From Formicarius rufipectus (taxonomy: Eukaryota; Chordata; Aves; Passeriformes; Formicariidae): 64,000 nt of DNA. Below the pieces are notes generated by a model. That model was not told the origin of the DNA. It saw only the letters and a program-made list of their open reading frames with translations, and did not search any database. This document shows positions 38,403 to 51,350 of the stretch, piece after piece (positions within the stretch are counted from its first letter, which is position 1; every line of letters starts with the position of its first letter). The stretch spans positions 62,001-126,000 of the forward strand of contig VXAU01002257.1 in NCBI GenBank assembly GCA_013399695.1, in the 5' to 3' direction. A program made the position numbers and the translations under genes.

Positions 38403-40652
38403 AAAGAAAAAGGAAAGCCGAAATTTTCACGTAGTAAAAATGCTAATGAGCACGCAGGAGTGATTCATCGCAGGCTCTCTGAGCAGCGAGCACTGTAGTA
38501 CGCTGCTCTCAGCGCTGGTACTTGCAAGTATCAGCATGTGCTGTGCAGGGCACGTTCCTGCCTCCTGAATGCTGGAGCGTGGACACGAACGAGGCAGGGA
38601 AAGCACAGCTTTCCCGGGAAATTGGATTGGATCCGGGGAGAGAACAAGCCGACACAGAAGTGAATGAGGAATGTTAAGTGCTGTGCTTATAATGATCACA
38701 AATACCTGCGGGCCTTTAAGAAATCAGCAGTTTGTTCCTTTAGTGTTTTCAGGTCAGAGTTGATATTTGAGGTGATCCAAAGGCTTTGGCAAGCTATTTA
38801 TTTGTTTAAAGCATTTGCCTAGATGCATTAGAAGAACGTTTTCTCTGTTGCTGTGGCCAAAAAAACCATTTAGTCCCTATAAATCAATTAAAACTCCCCG
38901 TGCTCAGCTTGTTCCCGCAGCCGTGGCTTTGCTGCAAAGACAACGAAGAACACTCTGCTTAGGATAGCAGAGCTGTTATTTCAGTGTGAGGAGGCATGTG
39001 GGCTCTTTTATGTAAGATGTAGTGTGCATGATCCACTTTTGCTTGCCAGGAATTCTGCCAGCTAGAGAATTCTGCCAGATAGGGGTCCTCAAACCACCAG
39101 GGTTTTAATTTTTTTTCCTTCCCCTCCCGTGGATAGGCAAATGTGAGAGGTGCGATTCACAGGGAATAAGAATAGCCCTTCAATGTAATCCCTGAAATAA
39201 AAAGGAACATCGGGGGAACAGGAAAGCATGCAATCACTCTCACCATCAAAGTATGTCATTATCCTACATGTCTCGAATTTCTTTATTTCTGGGATCCAGC
39301 TAGAGCTCCAAACTGCATAAAAGAGGAGTTCTTCTTGTCAGATTACCAGGCCTGTTTCATTCACTGCAGAAAATGGTGTAAATTCCAACTTCTGGTCATT
39401 TTCTTTGAAGAAGTTTGGAATGTTTTGGTGCTTACATGTTGTGTCAGGCAGGATGCACTACACTGTATTCAAACACAAACTTCTCTTCAACGGTGTTGCT
39501 TCAGTGTCCGCTGCTTTGTCACAAACTAGTGCTTTCAAAAATAAATTCCAATATACTTGACAATGTTCAGGAAGTTTTAATTTTGCTGGAAATAACAATA
39601 TATTTTAGAACATCAACCCTAATGACAACACAGAGCACACAGTTTTACTAATCAAAGCTATTTTTTTCTGAAGATGCACTTCTTAAAATGGAGGTTTAAA
39701 TTTGCTAGCAGAGTTAAAACGCTGACTTTTCAAATTGATCTTTCCACTGTGGGTTATTGTCAGCTGCATACCTCCATAAGTAGAGCAGACTTTTATCATG
39801 TTTTATTAGTGTATTCTACATGAGGTTGTATAAAAGTGACATGTCTGCCACCACTAGACCAAAGCTAAGTGCTGTCATCACCATGGTTCCTTTGTTTTCT
39901 GAAATCAGCGGGGTTTTGCACCTCTTTGTCAGTGACAGGGGTTTTGCCTTTGGCTTTTGGATAAAAATCAAACAAGATCCCTTGGCACTGAAATTAAGCT
40001 GGTGAAGGTGCACGGAGAATGCTCCTGTGGCATCTTCAGATAACTCTTTAGCCTTTGTTGTTTGCAGTAAATTATTTAGCAGCAGTTATCATTAAACTGG
40101 CACATACTGGGGCTTTGAGGTGCTTTTTCCTTTGTAACAATATATATCCAGGGCAATGTTGAGGGGATTAAAAGAAATATCAAGACATGGTGTAGTAAGA
40201 GAGATTGCAGAATGTTTTCCTGACATCTTTATGTTAAGCAAGTACCTGTTCAGTGCCCTGAGCACGTATTATGTATTATTTCAGAATGCTCACCATTTAG
40301 ATCATTGTGCCATACAAAAGTCTTACTCTAAAGAAGTAACAGCCTGATCTGAAGGGCAAGTTGTGGCAAGTGAAAGGAACAGAAAGGGAAAACAGCAAAT
40401 AGTGCAGACTAAAATTGCACTGTTAAATGGGCTGTTTGTAGAATGATGGTTTGCAGAAAGCCTTTTTTTTTTATTTAATCATCTATTCCACAAAGCAGTT
40501 TAACAATAATTGGTTATCTGGGTTGGGTTTGGTTTTGGGTTTCTTTTCTGGCTTCAAAGTAGAGATGAGTCTTGAGGATGGATTTGAAGCGGGAGAGAGA
40601 GACTGCAGCTTGGTTCAGTCTCGAGGCAATTTTCTCTTTTGGCCAGCAATGA

Positions 40653-40862
40653 ATCATAGAATCTCAAAGGTTGGAAAGACCTCTGAGGTCATTGAGTCCC
40701 AGCACTGGCAATACCATCACTGAACCTTTGTCCCTAAGCACTACATTCACACATTTTTTGAGCGTGTCTAGGGATGGTGATTCCACTGCTTCCCTGAGCA
40801 GCCTGTTCCAGTGCCTGGCCACCCTTTCAGTGAAGAATTTCCTCCTAGAATGCAGACTAAGC
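40653..40862 (-). mobile_element. CR1 LINE, 3' fragment with ORF2 end
   Basis: Reverse-complement CR1: atcatagaatctcaaagg, ttggaaagacctctgagg, then gcctgttccagtgcctgg. The minus strand reads [20 protein letters not shown], followed by [19 protein letters not shown], the CR1 ORF2 C-terminus. The variant tail suggests a different CR1 subfamily from the 33128 and 53051 copies. Confidence 0.93.
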
Positions 40863-42469
40863 ACATCTGAAGAGATCTGTGCTGGACCATGACATCACTG
40901 TGTGCTGAGACAGTAGGCTGGAATATAGATGCACTTGTCCTTTTGTGTGTTTTTGATTGCCTTGGATTTCCAATGGTATGGACAGGATTGTCACTGGGAA
41001 AAGCTATTTAATGACCACGGCCAGGATAATAAAACCTCTCTGAGAATTTGTACCCTTCCAGATAGGCGTCATCTCTCCCCAGTGTGGTTACACTGCCTTA
41101 ATTAGTAGGAGCAGCTTCCCCCCTTTCTGCCTTTGTTCCCTCACTCTTGTTCTTCTCACTCCCTGTCCTCGCTGCCGTCACCAGGCTTTGCACTCCTCCT
41201 CGGATAGCAGGAGCTCTGAGCCCTCCTACATCTTCAGCAACTTTTCCTTGCCATAGCAGGTTGGTGTTGCCTGCTCCTCATTCCAGCCTTCCTTCCCCAG
41301 CGATGGCTGATCACACCTTTTGCTGTAGGAGTGCTGCTCATCCCGGCTTAGTTCACACCTTCAGGAGCTGAATCCTAAACTGTCAGTTTTAGCTGCCCGA
41401 GTCGGCAGCTCTCCTCCTGGTACAGATTACTTTCACTTGCTCAGCTGAAGTATAGATTAGTTCCATATTTGTGACCCAGCAAGATGCTGCCTGTCCCTGG
41501 CTGCTGTCACACTCTCTGTACTCCGCTTTCCTGGGAGAAAAACGGGAGACCACAGCAAGGCATCGGCAATGCAGCAGTTTTTTTCCCCTGTGTGATGCAG
41601 TCTGACAGGTGCCCTGAGCTATTTCCTATCTCTGAGAGGTGCAGGCTTTGATTTAACTAAATGTCTCTTGTCCTGACCCTTCCTTCAAACAACCTGGTAG
41701 AAGGATCCCCATTTCTGCTCGTGCTTGTCCCAGAGGTGTGCAGGCAATTACACTTCGGCTTGGTTTTTTTTTTTTTCCTTCCTAGAGACTAATTTTTTTC
41801 CCTTCCACGTTAACCCCACAGATGCTTTTCAGTTGGTCTGTTGCTCAGAGTAAATCTGAAAAGCCTTACCCTATCTCTACTCACACCAAACCATTTCTGT
41901 GAGAAACTCCACTGATGTCCCCATCACTTTCAAGGTAGCACATCCTCAGCGTGCACTTGCACAGCATCACTGCACTCATTAATGCTGACTACATCATGGA
42001 AATAGACTTCTCTGCCAAATTAAAGCTAGCACAGGTACTGTCCAAATAAAGACATTCACTGAGAAGGTAGGGCAGAGACAGGGGGCCTCACAGGAATTCA
42101 TATATGGAAATGAATATTATCATAATGAAAGATGGAAGTCAGGCTCTAAAGGCCTTACATAAATGCCCTGAAGTCATGGGAATCAACATAATCTCCTTTC
42201 CGGAATTCTGAAAGACCTGGTGATATGAAATGGCTTCTCTAAGAGCAAAGGTTGGTGATAAATCCTTCAAATCAGAGACGCCCAATCAACAGGGGAAGAT
42301 ACAGTGATCTGTCCCCCTATAAACCTGTGAATCTGTTCTGAACAACACACAGATCTTTTGAACAAAAAAAGAAAATGAGGAGTAATTAAAGGGACGGGAT
42401 TAATGGAAAACTAGGATAAAATATAATCACAACAAATATATTGTTTCAGATATTGCTGAACATCTTTCT

Positions 42470-43126
42470 TTGATAGGGGACTTGATGTCCTATTTGAAGG
42501 GAAGATACTAGATCTTACCTGCATTTTGATAAAGCACATGATGCAGTATTAAGTAGGACATTTTCATTAGCTGAAGAAAGTGGAGATCTGTAGAAGATGG
42601 TGTGATAACCAGCCAAAGGTGTGAAGGTGATGAGATGCCTACAGCAAGTAGTGGACTAGAGAAAGGCCACGGTTCTCAAACTTTGGCTGTGGTTTTGATT
42701 TTCTATGTTATTTCCAGTGAAGACTTTTATGAGAGAGCTAGATGAAACAGATGGTATTTGTTGATGAAAGTTGTGGAGTTTTGCTGTCCATAACAATAAC
42801 AAATAACATTGAAGACTGAATAACAGAAACATGATTAAATCTGCCAGGCAGTTGTAAGGTAATAGACATTGTGGCTAATAAAATTTTCTGCTCTATGAGG
42901 TAGGTTCATCAGTTGGAAATGACAGAGGAAAAAGACTCAGGATTATTAAATCACATAATGGCTGAGAATGAGCAATGTGATGAAGCCAGAGCCAAGGCAT
43001 AAGCAGTCTTAGGAGGGATGGTCTGAAATATTCCAGCAAAAATAGGGACACTGTCATGATGTGAAAAACACTGGTCTTGAAACCTGGTCTTGAAATCAGC
43101 GTACCATTGTGATCGCTTTTGTTTAA
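42470..43126 (+). mobile_element. Old CR1-family ORF2 fossil, 5' half (split by nested CR1)
   Basis: A strongly decayed sense-strand reverse transcriptase region. Recognisable islands are tttgataaagcacatgatgc (the FDKAFD-type segment), gatgaaagttgtggag, ctaataaaattttctgct, gaggaaaaagactcagg and gagcaatgtgatgaagcc followed by gcagtcttagga. These occur in the order expected for an ancient amniote CR1 reverse transcriptase. Many indels and stops; non-functional. It continues at 43265 after a younger insertion. Confidence 0.72.
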
Positions 43127-43264
43127 GGGTCATAGAATGGTTTGGGTTGGAAGGGGCTTTAAAGATCATCTTGTGCCAACTCCTTTGCTGTGGGCAGGGT
43201 CACCACAGCCCCATCCAACCTTGCCTTGAGCACTGCCAGGGATGGGGCGTGTCTGGGCAACCAG
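43127..43264 (-). mobile_element. Younger CR1 LINE nested in the older CR1
   Basis: A reverse-complement avian CR1 tail (tcatagaatggtttggg, ttggaaggggctttaaag, ccatccaaccttgccttg, gccagggatggggcgtgtc) that interrupts the older sense-strand CR1. GTTTAA occurs at both edges (43121-43126 and 43265-43270), consistent with a short target-site duplication. Confidence 0.9.
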
Positions 43265-43620
43265 GTTTAAAGGATGAACACAGACTGGAACTGGAAAGCA
43301 ACAGGAAGAGCTTACTGATTGAGAGGGGGATGCAAAAACTTGGCTTGTTAAAGCTGGCAAAAGTTAGCTGAGAGAGGGGATTTCATTGCTCCCTGTAAAT
43401 ACATCGGGCAGGAAACGGCAAGAGCAGCTGCTGAAGCTGGAGGGTAACACTGGCACAGGAGCAGAGAGGGGTAAACTGACCACGAATGACCTCAGGGTGG
43501 GGAAGCGGTGCTGGGCTATCAGAGTGGGGACGGTGTGAGCCACCTGCCCAGTGCTGGATGAAACAGCTTCATTAGTTTTAAAACAGAACTTAATCACTTC
43601 GTGGAAGGGGGTTCACGGCT
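43265..43620 (+). mobile_element. Old CR1-family ORF2 fossil, 3' half
   Basis: Resumes the element begun at 42470: aggatgaacacagactgg, cttggcttgttaaagctgg, gatttcattgctccctgtaa, atacatcgggcagg, ggtaaactgaccacgaatg, then atcacttcgtggaagggg. These are the successive landmarks of the ORF2 C-terminal region and early 3' UTR of an ancient CR1 family. The minus-strand frame at 43364-43597 is a shadow of it. Confidence 0.8.
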
Positions 43621-46600
43621 TGGTTGTGAACTCAGAGAGGGGGAGCAGTAGAGCCCAAGTTGTTTTTTGTCTAAATTTTCACATAGGAGCACCTGATACT
43701 GCACTGTTAATTCTATATTTAAGCAGCCAAACTAAAATATTCTAGAGGCTTTTGGTTTGGGTTTCTCTAGGAAGTACTGGCACCTGCTTAGGTTTAGACA
43801 TATGTGTAGGACTGGAGTCTTCACATAGTTACCTTGCTATATAGACACAAAGAAGGGGTTAACACCAATAAGTGGTGTGCTGCTCCAGCAGCAAAATAAT
43901 TAAACATCATAAATCCACAGAAGCCAAACGTGAGGCCTCAGAATGTGACCTTGTTTTTTAACAGAAATAAAGCTGTTCTATCTAGTTTTCTTTAGTGATT
44001 ATTTATAAACAAACACATTGCTAGGACCTCTAAAGTTACTCAAATGGGTATGTCAAAATCTCTGTGTTGTTCTGTCTGTACGGGGTTGGTGGCAAGTGTA
44101 CACTGACATTTCTGAATGTTCTGGGTGGTCATGTTCCACATTACGTTTTTTTTTTTAATTGATATTTCAAGCAGCTTTACAAAACACAGCTCCTGGATCT
44201 TGACAGAATTAATGCCTCTGACAGTAAAATAATATCAAACCAATAAATGAAAATACTTTTCATCACTCCCCCACCCCTTCCCATAAAAAGCCAAGCACAC
44301 ACCTCCTTCCCTGAGGAAAAAAAACCCCAAACCCAACAAAATAGAATTTCCTAGAGTGGAAGAAATATGAAGTGATGATACAGATAATATACTTCAATCA
44401 TTCACCAGAGCTTAAAAATGTATTGTACTGGACTGGAGCAGAATCTCAATCAACTATTTAGAGGGTAGTTAGCTTGGAAGAGGGTACACTACTGTATCTT
44501 TGTCCTGGGCTGGATGTGGGAAGAGAAGTTTATGTAGTGTTCCACTGGTCTGGTTTGATCACTGCTGAATGAAAAAACAGATTTTTTGCTGTGGTGGTGG
44601 TTTTTTGTTTTCCTTTTTTAAAACTGTTTTTACATTATTTCTTGGTATGAAAAAGGAGATTGGAATAAATTCACTTGAATCAGCCAAAACTTGTGCTTGA
44701 AACAGACTCCCCAAACCACCTTGTGCATACATTTATTCCAGGTACTCCCAGCTCAGTGAGTGACACTGGAAGACTTATTTGCTCCACCAGTTGCTCTGTC
44801 CTTTAAATGGTAGCAATAAAGATATTCACTAAGTATATTACAATACAGCCCCAAAGCAGTAACAGCTTCAAAAACTGCATTAAGAAGTGTTAGCGCATTG
44901 GAGTTGCTCTCCTTCTAGGTTGTTACACACAACCTGACTGTGATAGGCATCGACAGACAGTGCCTGCAGGTCATCTATTGTTACAGGCTGTCGAATATGT
45001 AAAAAAAAAATTAGGAATGATGAAAGGGATGTGTCTTCTCCTAGAAGAGCGCCTGTGAGTGAGCTTGCCTTCTTTCCCCCCAGTAGCATTTCCCTGTCTG
45101 CATTGCCAGCTGCATTTTTATTTTAGACATCCTTCTGCTCCTGCAGCAGCTGGTTGTGCACATCTCGCCGTTGTGGCCCCCGGAATAAAGTTCTAAAGCA
45201 CTTGAGGTGCTGCTAAGGACACTGCGCTGCTGGAAAAGCTGGTAAAAGGCTGGTGGATGGTACCATAATCCTTGGTTAAGGAGCTGCAGATCACAGGAAC
45301 AGAGTAGATTGCTGTCGTGATAAACCCTTTATGTACACAGGGTATTTCTGCAGTTCTTTGTATAAATGATTCAATGTTTTCCAGTTGTCAGCAACTCCAC
45401 TTAACCTGTAACCTCCTTAAAAAGGATTTCTGAGCAGAAGGCTTAACAAATGCAAATTTCCTTTGAGAATTCCCAAGGGAGGTTGCCTATAGGTGAAAAC
45501 TGAAAGAGTAATAAGAGACTCTTCTAAGACAACTTGTAAATCTACTAAATGCTCTAGTAACTGTACGTGGGATTCTATAATGAACTCTTGCAGAAGAAAA
45601 ATGGAGATGTCCTCATTAGAACATTCCCATTATGGCAACTAATAGCTTGGGTGGTGTTCTAGGGGGATTTTAGTTGCTTGTTTTGTTTGGGCTGAATTGA
45701 ATAATTTCAACAGAAGACAGTGCTGGAAGTGAATCATCTTGCATGATAATGCTGAAGAGGGTTTTTCTATGAATCTGAACAGAACTGGCTCAAGTATTTG
45801 AAAAATGGAATCAGAGACTTTAATAAAAAAATAAATGTTATTGCCCAGATGTGGCAGAATGTAGGGACTTTATGTACACTGAAGCAGCATTAATGAGGGT
45901 GAACTTTGGTCATGTGCAGGGTTTTTGATCAAGTAAAAATTTGAAAAGTCACTGTGTTTAAACCATTTCTTTTTAAAATAAGAAAATTTGGGGAAGGACT
46001 GAATTTCTGCAGTCTGGTGGTAAAAATACAGTCCTCTTCACCTTTCAGACATATGCTCCACTCTGTTCCTTGGTTCTTAGGGTCTCATCCCTCAAAAAAA
46101 TGCTTCCATAATAATCTAGGGAGAAAAAAAAAAGAGAGGACCTTAGTCTTTCCTAAAATCCTCACAGGTCTTACAGTTATTTTTTTAGATAATCCCATCC
46201 TTTCCTCTTTCACTTCCAGGTCTGGCATCAGGAAAACAAGTAGAGATTGGGAGGGTCTAGAGTCTGGTCCTTCCAAGACCTCTGCCTTCAACTGAGGTGG
46301 CAGCACAACCAGCCTTGTTCTTGTGAGCTCCAGGCAATAACAGAACAAAATGATTAGAGTGATTGGGTTTTTGGTGATGCTACATGTTTAACAGAGGCAG
46401 AAGAGGGTGACAAGAAGATGTCACTTGTTGTATCATTCCCTTTCTCTCTCTGTCCCTGTCTTATGCCTCTTTTTTCTGGAGTTTTCCACAGAGGCTTTTT
46501 CTGTCGTGGCCAGAAATCACCATCATGAGACAACTGTTGGCCTCTGTGAAATGAGCTGAACAGTCCTGTGCCAGGTGTCCATTTCACAACACAGAAAGCA

Positions 46601-48055
46601 TTATCCTTGTTGGCAGCAATTGAGGTGCCTGTGGCAGCCTTGAAGGGAATGTGAAGGATTGAATGGTCGGGGGGAAATGGTCACCCCTGGAGGTCTCCAT
46701 TGAGAGGCCTGTTGGCAGAGCATTAAGTTCCATGTCATTGAAGTGGATGAGTTGTGTTTCTTTACCAGGCTTTTGTCATTTCTTTGTAGCTAGTTTGACT
46801 TTTTAAGAGGCATAGAAATAAAAACCTTGAGATGACTTTAATGTTAGCTGGGGTCCATTTGCTTCCTGGAAACCTGTCTCTAATTTTCAGTGTTAGGGGG
46901 ATTCTTTTCTTCCCCCCACTTTCTCTAATCTCTATGAGTGAAATTACTTATGCTTTTATAGGGAAGTCCCTTTATACTCATTAAGGAAGAAGGGCCAGAC
47001 CCTCTAGATCTGTGGTGGATTTTTTGGGTGTTGTGAAAGGTATTGGACTTTGTTCATATGCTTTCCCAAATCTCTAGCAGAGCAAAAACCAGTAGAGATG
47101 GTGATGGTTTGTTGTCTCTCTCTGTGGTTATATTTGTGCTTCACATCAATATGCAACAGCAAAATTAACATATAATGTCCTAGCATGGATAATTTAGAGA
47201 GGGCTGGTTTCAAGATCTGCAGTCAACCCATTATGTACCATTTTATGACCTGCTTTCCATTGCTTAAAATTTTGCCAGGCATCCACTTAGCTGCAGGTTT
47301 TTTTATGTCTCCAGGATGAACAGATGGCATGTGCTTTGGACAAATCACAGCTAAGTAGAAAAAGATGCTGTTGTTTCAAGGAGCTTCATAAGGATGTTGT
47401 GTCACACCATATGTGGCAGAATCGAGAAGATGAAAAAAAAAAATTATGGATCCTTGTAAAAGAGAGGAAGGATCTTATGGTGGCCAAGAAAGCTGCATTG
47501 AGAAGTGGTGCCTTTCTGGGCCTGTGAGTGAGTCATCCTGCATGACTTTAACAGAGCTCCTTGATGTGTCCAAGGACAAATACTAAGGTCTGGCTTTCAA
47601 CAGCTGAATGACTGGAGTCAGCACTAGTGGGACTCTAACTTACCTAATAGGATGCTCAGAAAGAGGGCAGATTTCTTCAGCTCATCCTTCTTGCTGTCCC
47701 TGCTTCCCAGTGTGTAGGTTGTATTGCAGTGCTGCTTGTTCACCCCATTGCTTCAGTCCATGAATGTCCCTAAAGCCTGGAGAAACACCGTGCTTGGATA
47801 CTGGGGAAAAGGTAGCTTTGGTCAAGGGTGTTTTTAAGAGCATGCAGGTGGCAATCTGGGGGTGTGGGGAAAGGGTACTTTACCTCTTCAGTTCTTCATG
47901 TTGTTCAGAAGTACAGAATATTAAACCTGTGCTTGTTTTGTGAACATTAATATTCTGAGTACTAGTTAAAAGCTGAAGAATGTGGAAAAATACAGTATAT
48001 TATTGCATACTCGTATAATTCAACCTCTTTACCTCTTTCTCTCTTGCTTTAGCAG

Positions 48056-48798
48056 GCTTAGTGTGGGTTTAAGGCAGTAAAGAGGGCAAACTGGCAACTT
48101 CCTACCTGTGGATACAGCACAGGGAGGACAATGCCAAGGGCAGGCTACCAAGGGTTTGTGTAGATACATTTTTGCAGACAAAGGGTGGGTCATCCACTGC
48201 ACTGTGCAGTGTGGGCTGCCAAATGAATGTTGTGGTCTTACCAAAGGACAGGACACACACAAGAACTCTGTGGCTGCATTAGAACTCCCAGGCTTGCTGC
48301 AAGAATGAGTCATTCCTTCATTCACCTTGGGGAGAGTCCCTCTGACGTGCAGGGATTTGTTAACAGGGTGGCAAAGCTTGTGCTTACCCACGAGGACGAC
48401 AGAAAGGGATTTGTGCACTTAGTCCATCTTCTCACTTTTCCTGGTCTGAGTTCAGAATGGGTCCGATTTTCTTCTGCCTCTTCAACTCCAGAAGTGTTTT
48501 CCTGGGTACTGAATGAGCATGGAGTCCTATTTCCCAGGCTTCAGGGAAAGGACTGGTATGATCCAAGGGGAAGAGAACGGAGCGAGTATCACGTGTTACA
48601 GGCCTCACGGCCCCTCAGACCAGCACTGCACACACAGGTAGCTAAACATCCCTACCCACCAGGTGTCCACACTGAAAATTATTCCATTCAGTCCTTGGAA
48701 ACACTTGGAGAAGTGTCTGAAAGATGTGATGAATTTGCAGGGTGTTTTACTTCAGAAGTATGTTTCATTCAGAAGGATCAAGTGGATGGCTCCTGGAG
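48056..48798 (+). other. Candidate unannotated exon or transcript segment (hypothetical)
   Basis: The left edge is a strong acceptor-like run, about 30 pyrimidines (cctctttacctctttctctc...) ending ttagcag. The right edge is a consensus donor, GGAG|gtaagtg at 48799. The 743 bp between are richer in GC than their surroundings and contain no recognisable repeat. An ATG-initiated frame at 48227 (directly after a TGA) stays open for 191 codons and its stop lies at the donor, just past the boundary; a 129-codon frame runs antisense at 48029-48418. The protein has no domain I recognise, and an in-frame stop just before the ATG means it is not a simple in-frame MACROD2 exon. It could be a non-coding or cryptic exon, or chance. 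Confidence 0.3.
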
Positions 48799-50334
48799 GT
48801 AAGTGGGATATATTTTAGTGCTGGAATACTTAGTTGGTTTTGTATCCCGGCTTCTGGGGGAAGGCCTACAGAAAAACTACCACATTCTCAAAATTTGAGA
48901 AAGGCAGTAGGTGATACAAGATTGGATGTGGGAGGACGCTTTTCTGACCATGTGGGCATAACACCAACATGGCCCTAAATATGAGAATAAAGGTATAAAA
49001 TAATGTTTAAAATTAAAAAAAAAAAAAAAAGTCACATAAGGCCCTTTATAACCCCAGAGAAATTTATTATCATCATGTTTATCTAGAGCCAAGTGAAGGT
49101 TTGCTTGTGCTTGTGTACCTGTTAGATGTTTATATCTGATGTAGTTGTAGTGGTTAATAAAGGAGCACTGCTGTAAGTCAGAAAAGCAGGGCGAGGTTTC
49201 CTTCCTTTGTGGAGAGTTGCTCAGTAACCAGTCAGAGCTGGCATTGTGTCTTGCAGAGGCATTTGCATCTCTAAGAGAGGAAAGCAATGATTATTTCATT
49301 AGGAAAAAAATAGTAAGACCATGTTCTGGTTAAGGAGAGATTAGAGTGCATTTTGGAATGAAAGATCAGATCTGTCTGGACACTTGGGAAACTTCAAAGG
49401 AGAGATTTGCTATAAAAGTTTGCAGGAAGATGGAGCCATGTGAGGGTGTGCTCTGACAGGTGCTTCCAAGGGTTCTCTTTTATTGGAAGCTCTCCATGGG
49501 GAAACTATCCCTTACAGGGAAGTTTTCTGACAAAAGTCAGGTGTAGGCACTGTCTGGCAGATACAACCTCAGGCATAAACTATGCACACTGAGTGGAGCT
49601 GGGCAACGAGCAGGGAGATGTATAAAGGAGACGGGATTATTAAAGCACTGCTTTCATTTCATTTCTTCACCTCTGTCTTTTACAGACTTGTCTAACTGCT
49701 GCTTATTTTGGGTATTCTAAATAAAATGCTTTTGTTTTAGTTTGTGTTAAATTGTCTTCAAACTGTAGCACCATTTTAGCTATGTGAGCCAGATGGGAAA
49801 CTTGGCACCATGATGGGGGTCAGGAGAGGAAGGAGAGTCATGGGATGAGCCTGGCATGTGTTGGTGAAATATCAGGGTGCCTGCACGAATCCACAGCCTT
49901 CAGGGAGCACACTGCACATGCTGCTGGTCTAAATGTTATTTTACTCATCTTTTTCTTGTACTTTGAGAGCACAGTGTGGCCAAGCCACTGAGCTGGGGGA
50001 TATTCTGTGATTTATCTGGATTTGGTTCCAGCAAGTGTGACTTAAAGGTGATTAAATGGACTGAGCTTTTGGCCTGATTCTATTATAGTTTCATTACAGA
50101 ACTCTGAATTGAATGTAGTAAAAGGCAAACTCGGCTTTTACCTGGGAGCCTTGTACTGCAGAGAGAGCCATAACCTACAATTCACAGTTTGTTAGAGAGG
50201 GTTTGGTAGGGCCTTGAAGTGAAAAATACATACATGGGTAGAATCTTATTGTTTTCTGTTTGAATTCATCCAGCCCAGAGAGGCTGAGACAGGCTGCTGA
50301 TTGTTTTCCACTCTTGCCTTGTCAAGCCTCACTT

Positions 50335-50348
50335 TGTGTGTGTGTGTG
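50335..50348. repeat. (TG)7 microsatellite
   Basis: Seven TG units followed by atggcg. Confidence 0.85.
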
Positions 50349-51260
50349 ATGGCGTTCTGTTTGGAGCTTTTTGGATCTGCAAGCCTCGCTTGCTTTCTCA
50401 GGTTTTCCAGAACCAGCTGTCCTTTCCTCATTTTATCAGTCTTAGCCAAAATTTACCCTCTTCCTCCACGGATTTGAGCATTATCTTGTGAAGCTGTAAG
50501 AATTAATGGAATAAAACATGTTCTCTTCTTTGCATACAGGGCATTTTTAGTTTTATTGAAAAAAGTGTTTGTAATAATTGTCTGCCACATATTCAGTTTT
50601 TACTTACTCTGATAACCTCCTAAAATGTTGCAAGTTTCCTCCGGAGGGCAAAGAGAAGTATCATTGAAACCAAGGCTTAATTTGAATTAAAAACAGTGGC
50701 TCTGTACAAGGATCTGTGTGTTATTCACAGCATTAGGTGAATGCAGTGAACTGTCCTCATTTTGGATGGTAATGTACAATATCCAGAGAAGCTGAGCAGC
50801 GTTGTCAGGTGCCTGTGCATGTGCCAAACCCATGATGGGACTTGCAAATACCTGTTGTCCTCGTTGCACCATGCATCCCTAGGTTTGGAACAGGTATGGA
50901 TGAGGTAACTCCGTAACATCTCTTCTGCTAAAACTGTCTCTTCTGGCAGTAAAACAGATCAGGATTTGGGCTCCCAGCATGCAGATGCTCCCTGCAGTGT
51001 GATATTAAGTTGTGGGAGGAGACAGTAACACTTTTTGTAATAGCAGTGAGTGTTTGCCAAACCCACTTACATACATCGATACACGCACAGCATTTAGACC
51101 AAATTAGTAGTATTTTGGGCAACTTCTGTTGTTTCTTTATAATACTAATCTTCTACCAACCTGTGCAGTCAAACACATCACTCAGTCTATTTTTTTTTGC
51201 TTCTCCATGTTTCATTTTTTAAAAGGACAGTCAGCATTCATTAGTCCACAGATTTACACT

Positions 51261-51350
51261 GCTAGTTCCTGTGCAGGGCTAGGATGGGCTCGATGATCTT
51301 TGCCTGTCCCTTCCATATGTGGGTCCCCTCAGCATATTCTGTGATTCTGA
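51261..51350 (+). mobile_element. CR1 LINE, 3' terminal fragment
   Basis: The sense CR1 end: gctaggatgggctcgatgat, ctttgcctgtcccttcc, then catattctgtgattctga, which is the CR1 8-bp tail (ATTCTGTG ATTCTG). Only the last ~90 bp remain. Confidence 0.88.

Noticed and set aside
39050..39080. gaattctgccag occurring twice close together
   Set aside because: Only about 11 bp shared; too short to distinguish from chance.
42672..42692. ggttctcaaactttgg resembling the terminal repeat of old hAT elements
   Set aside because: It lies inside the CR1 fossil, with no matching opposite terminus or 8-bp duplication.
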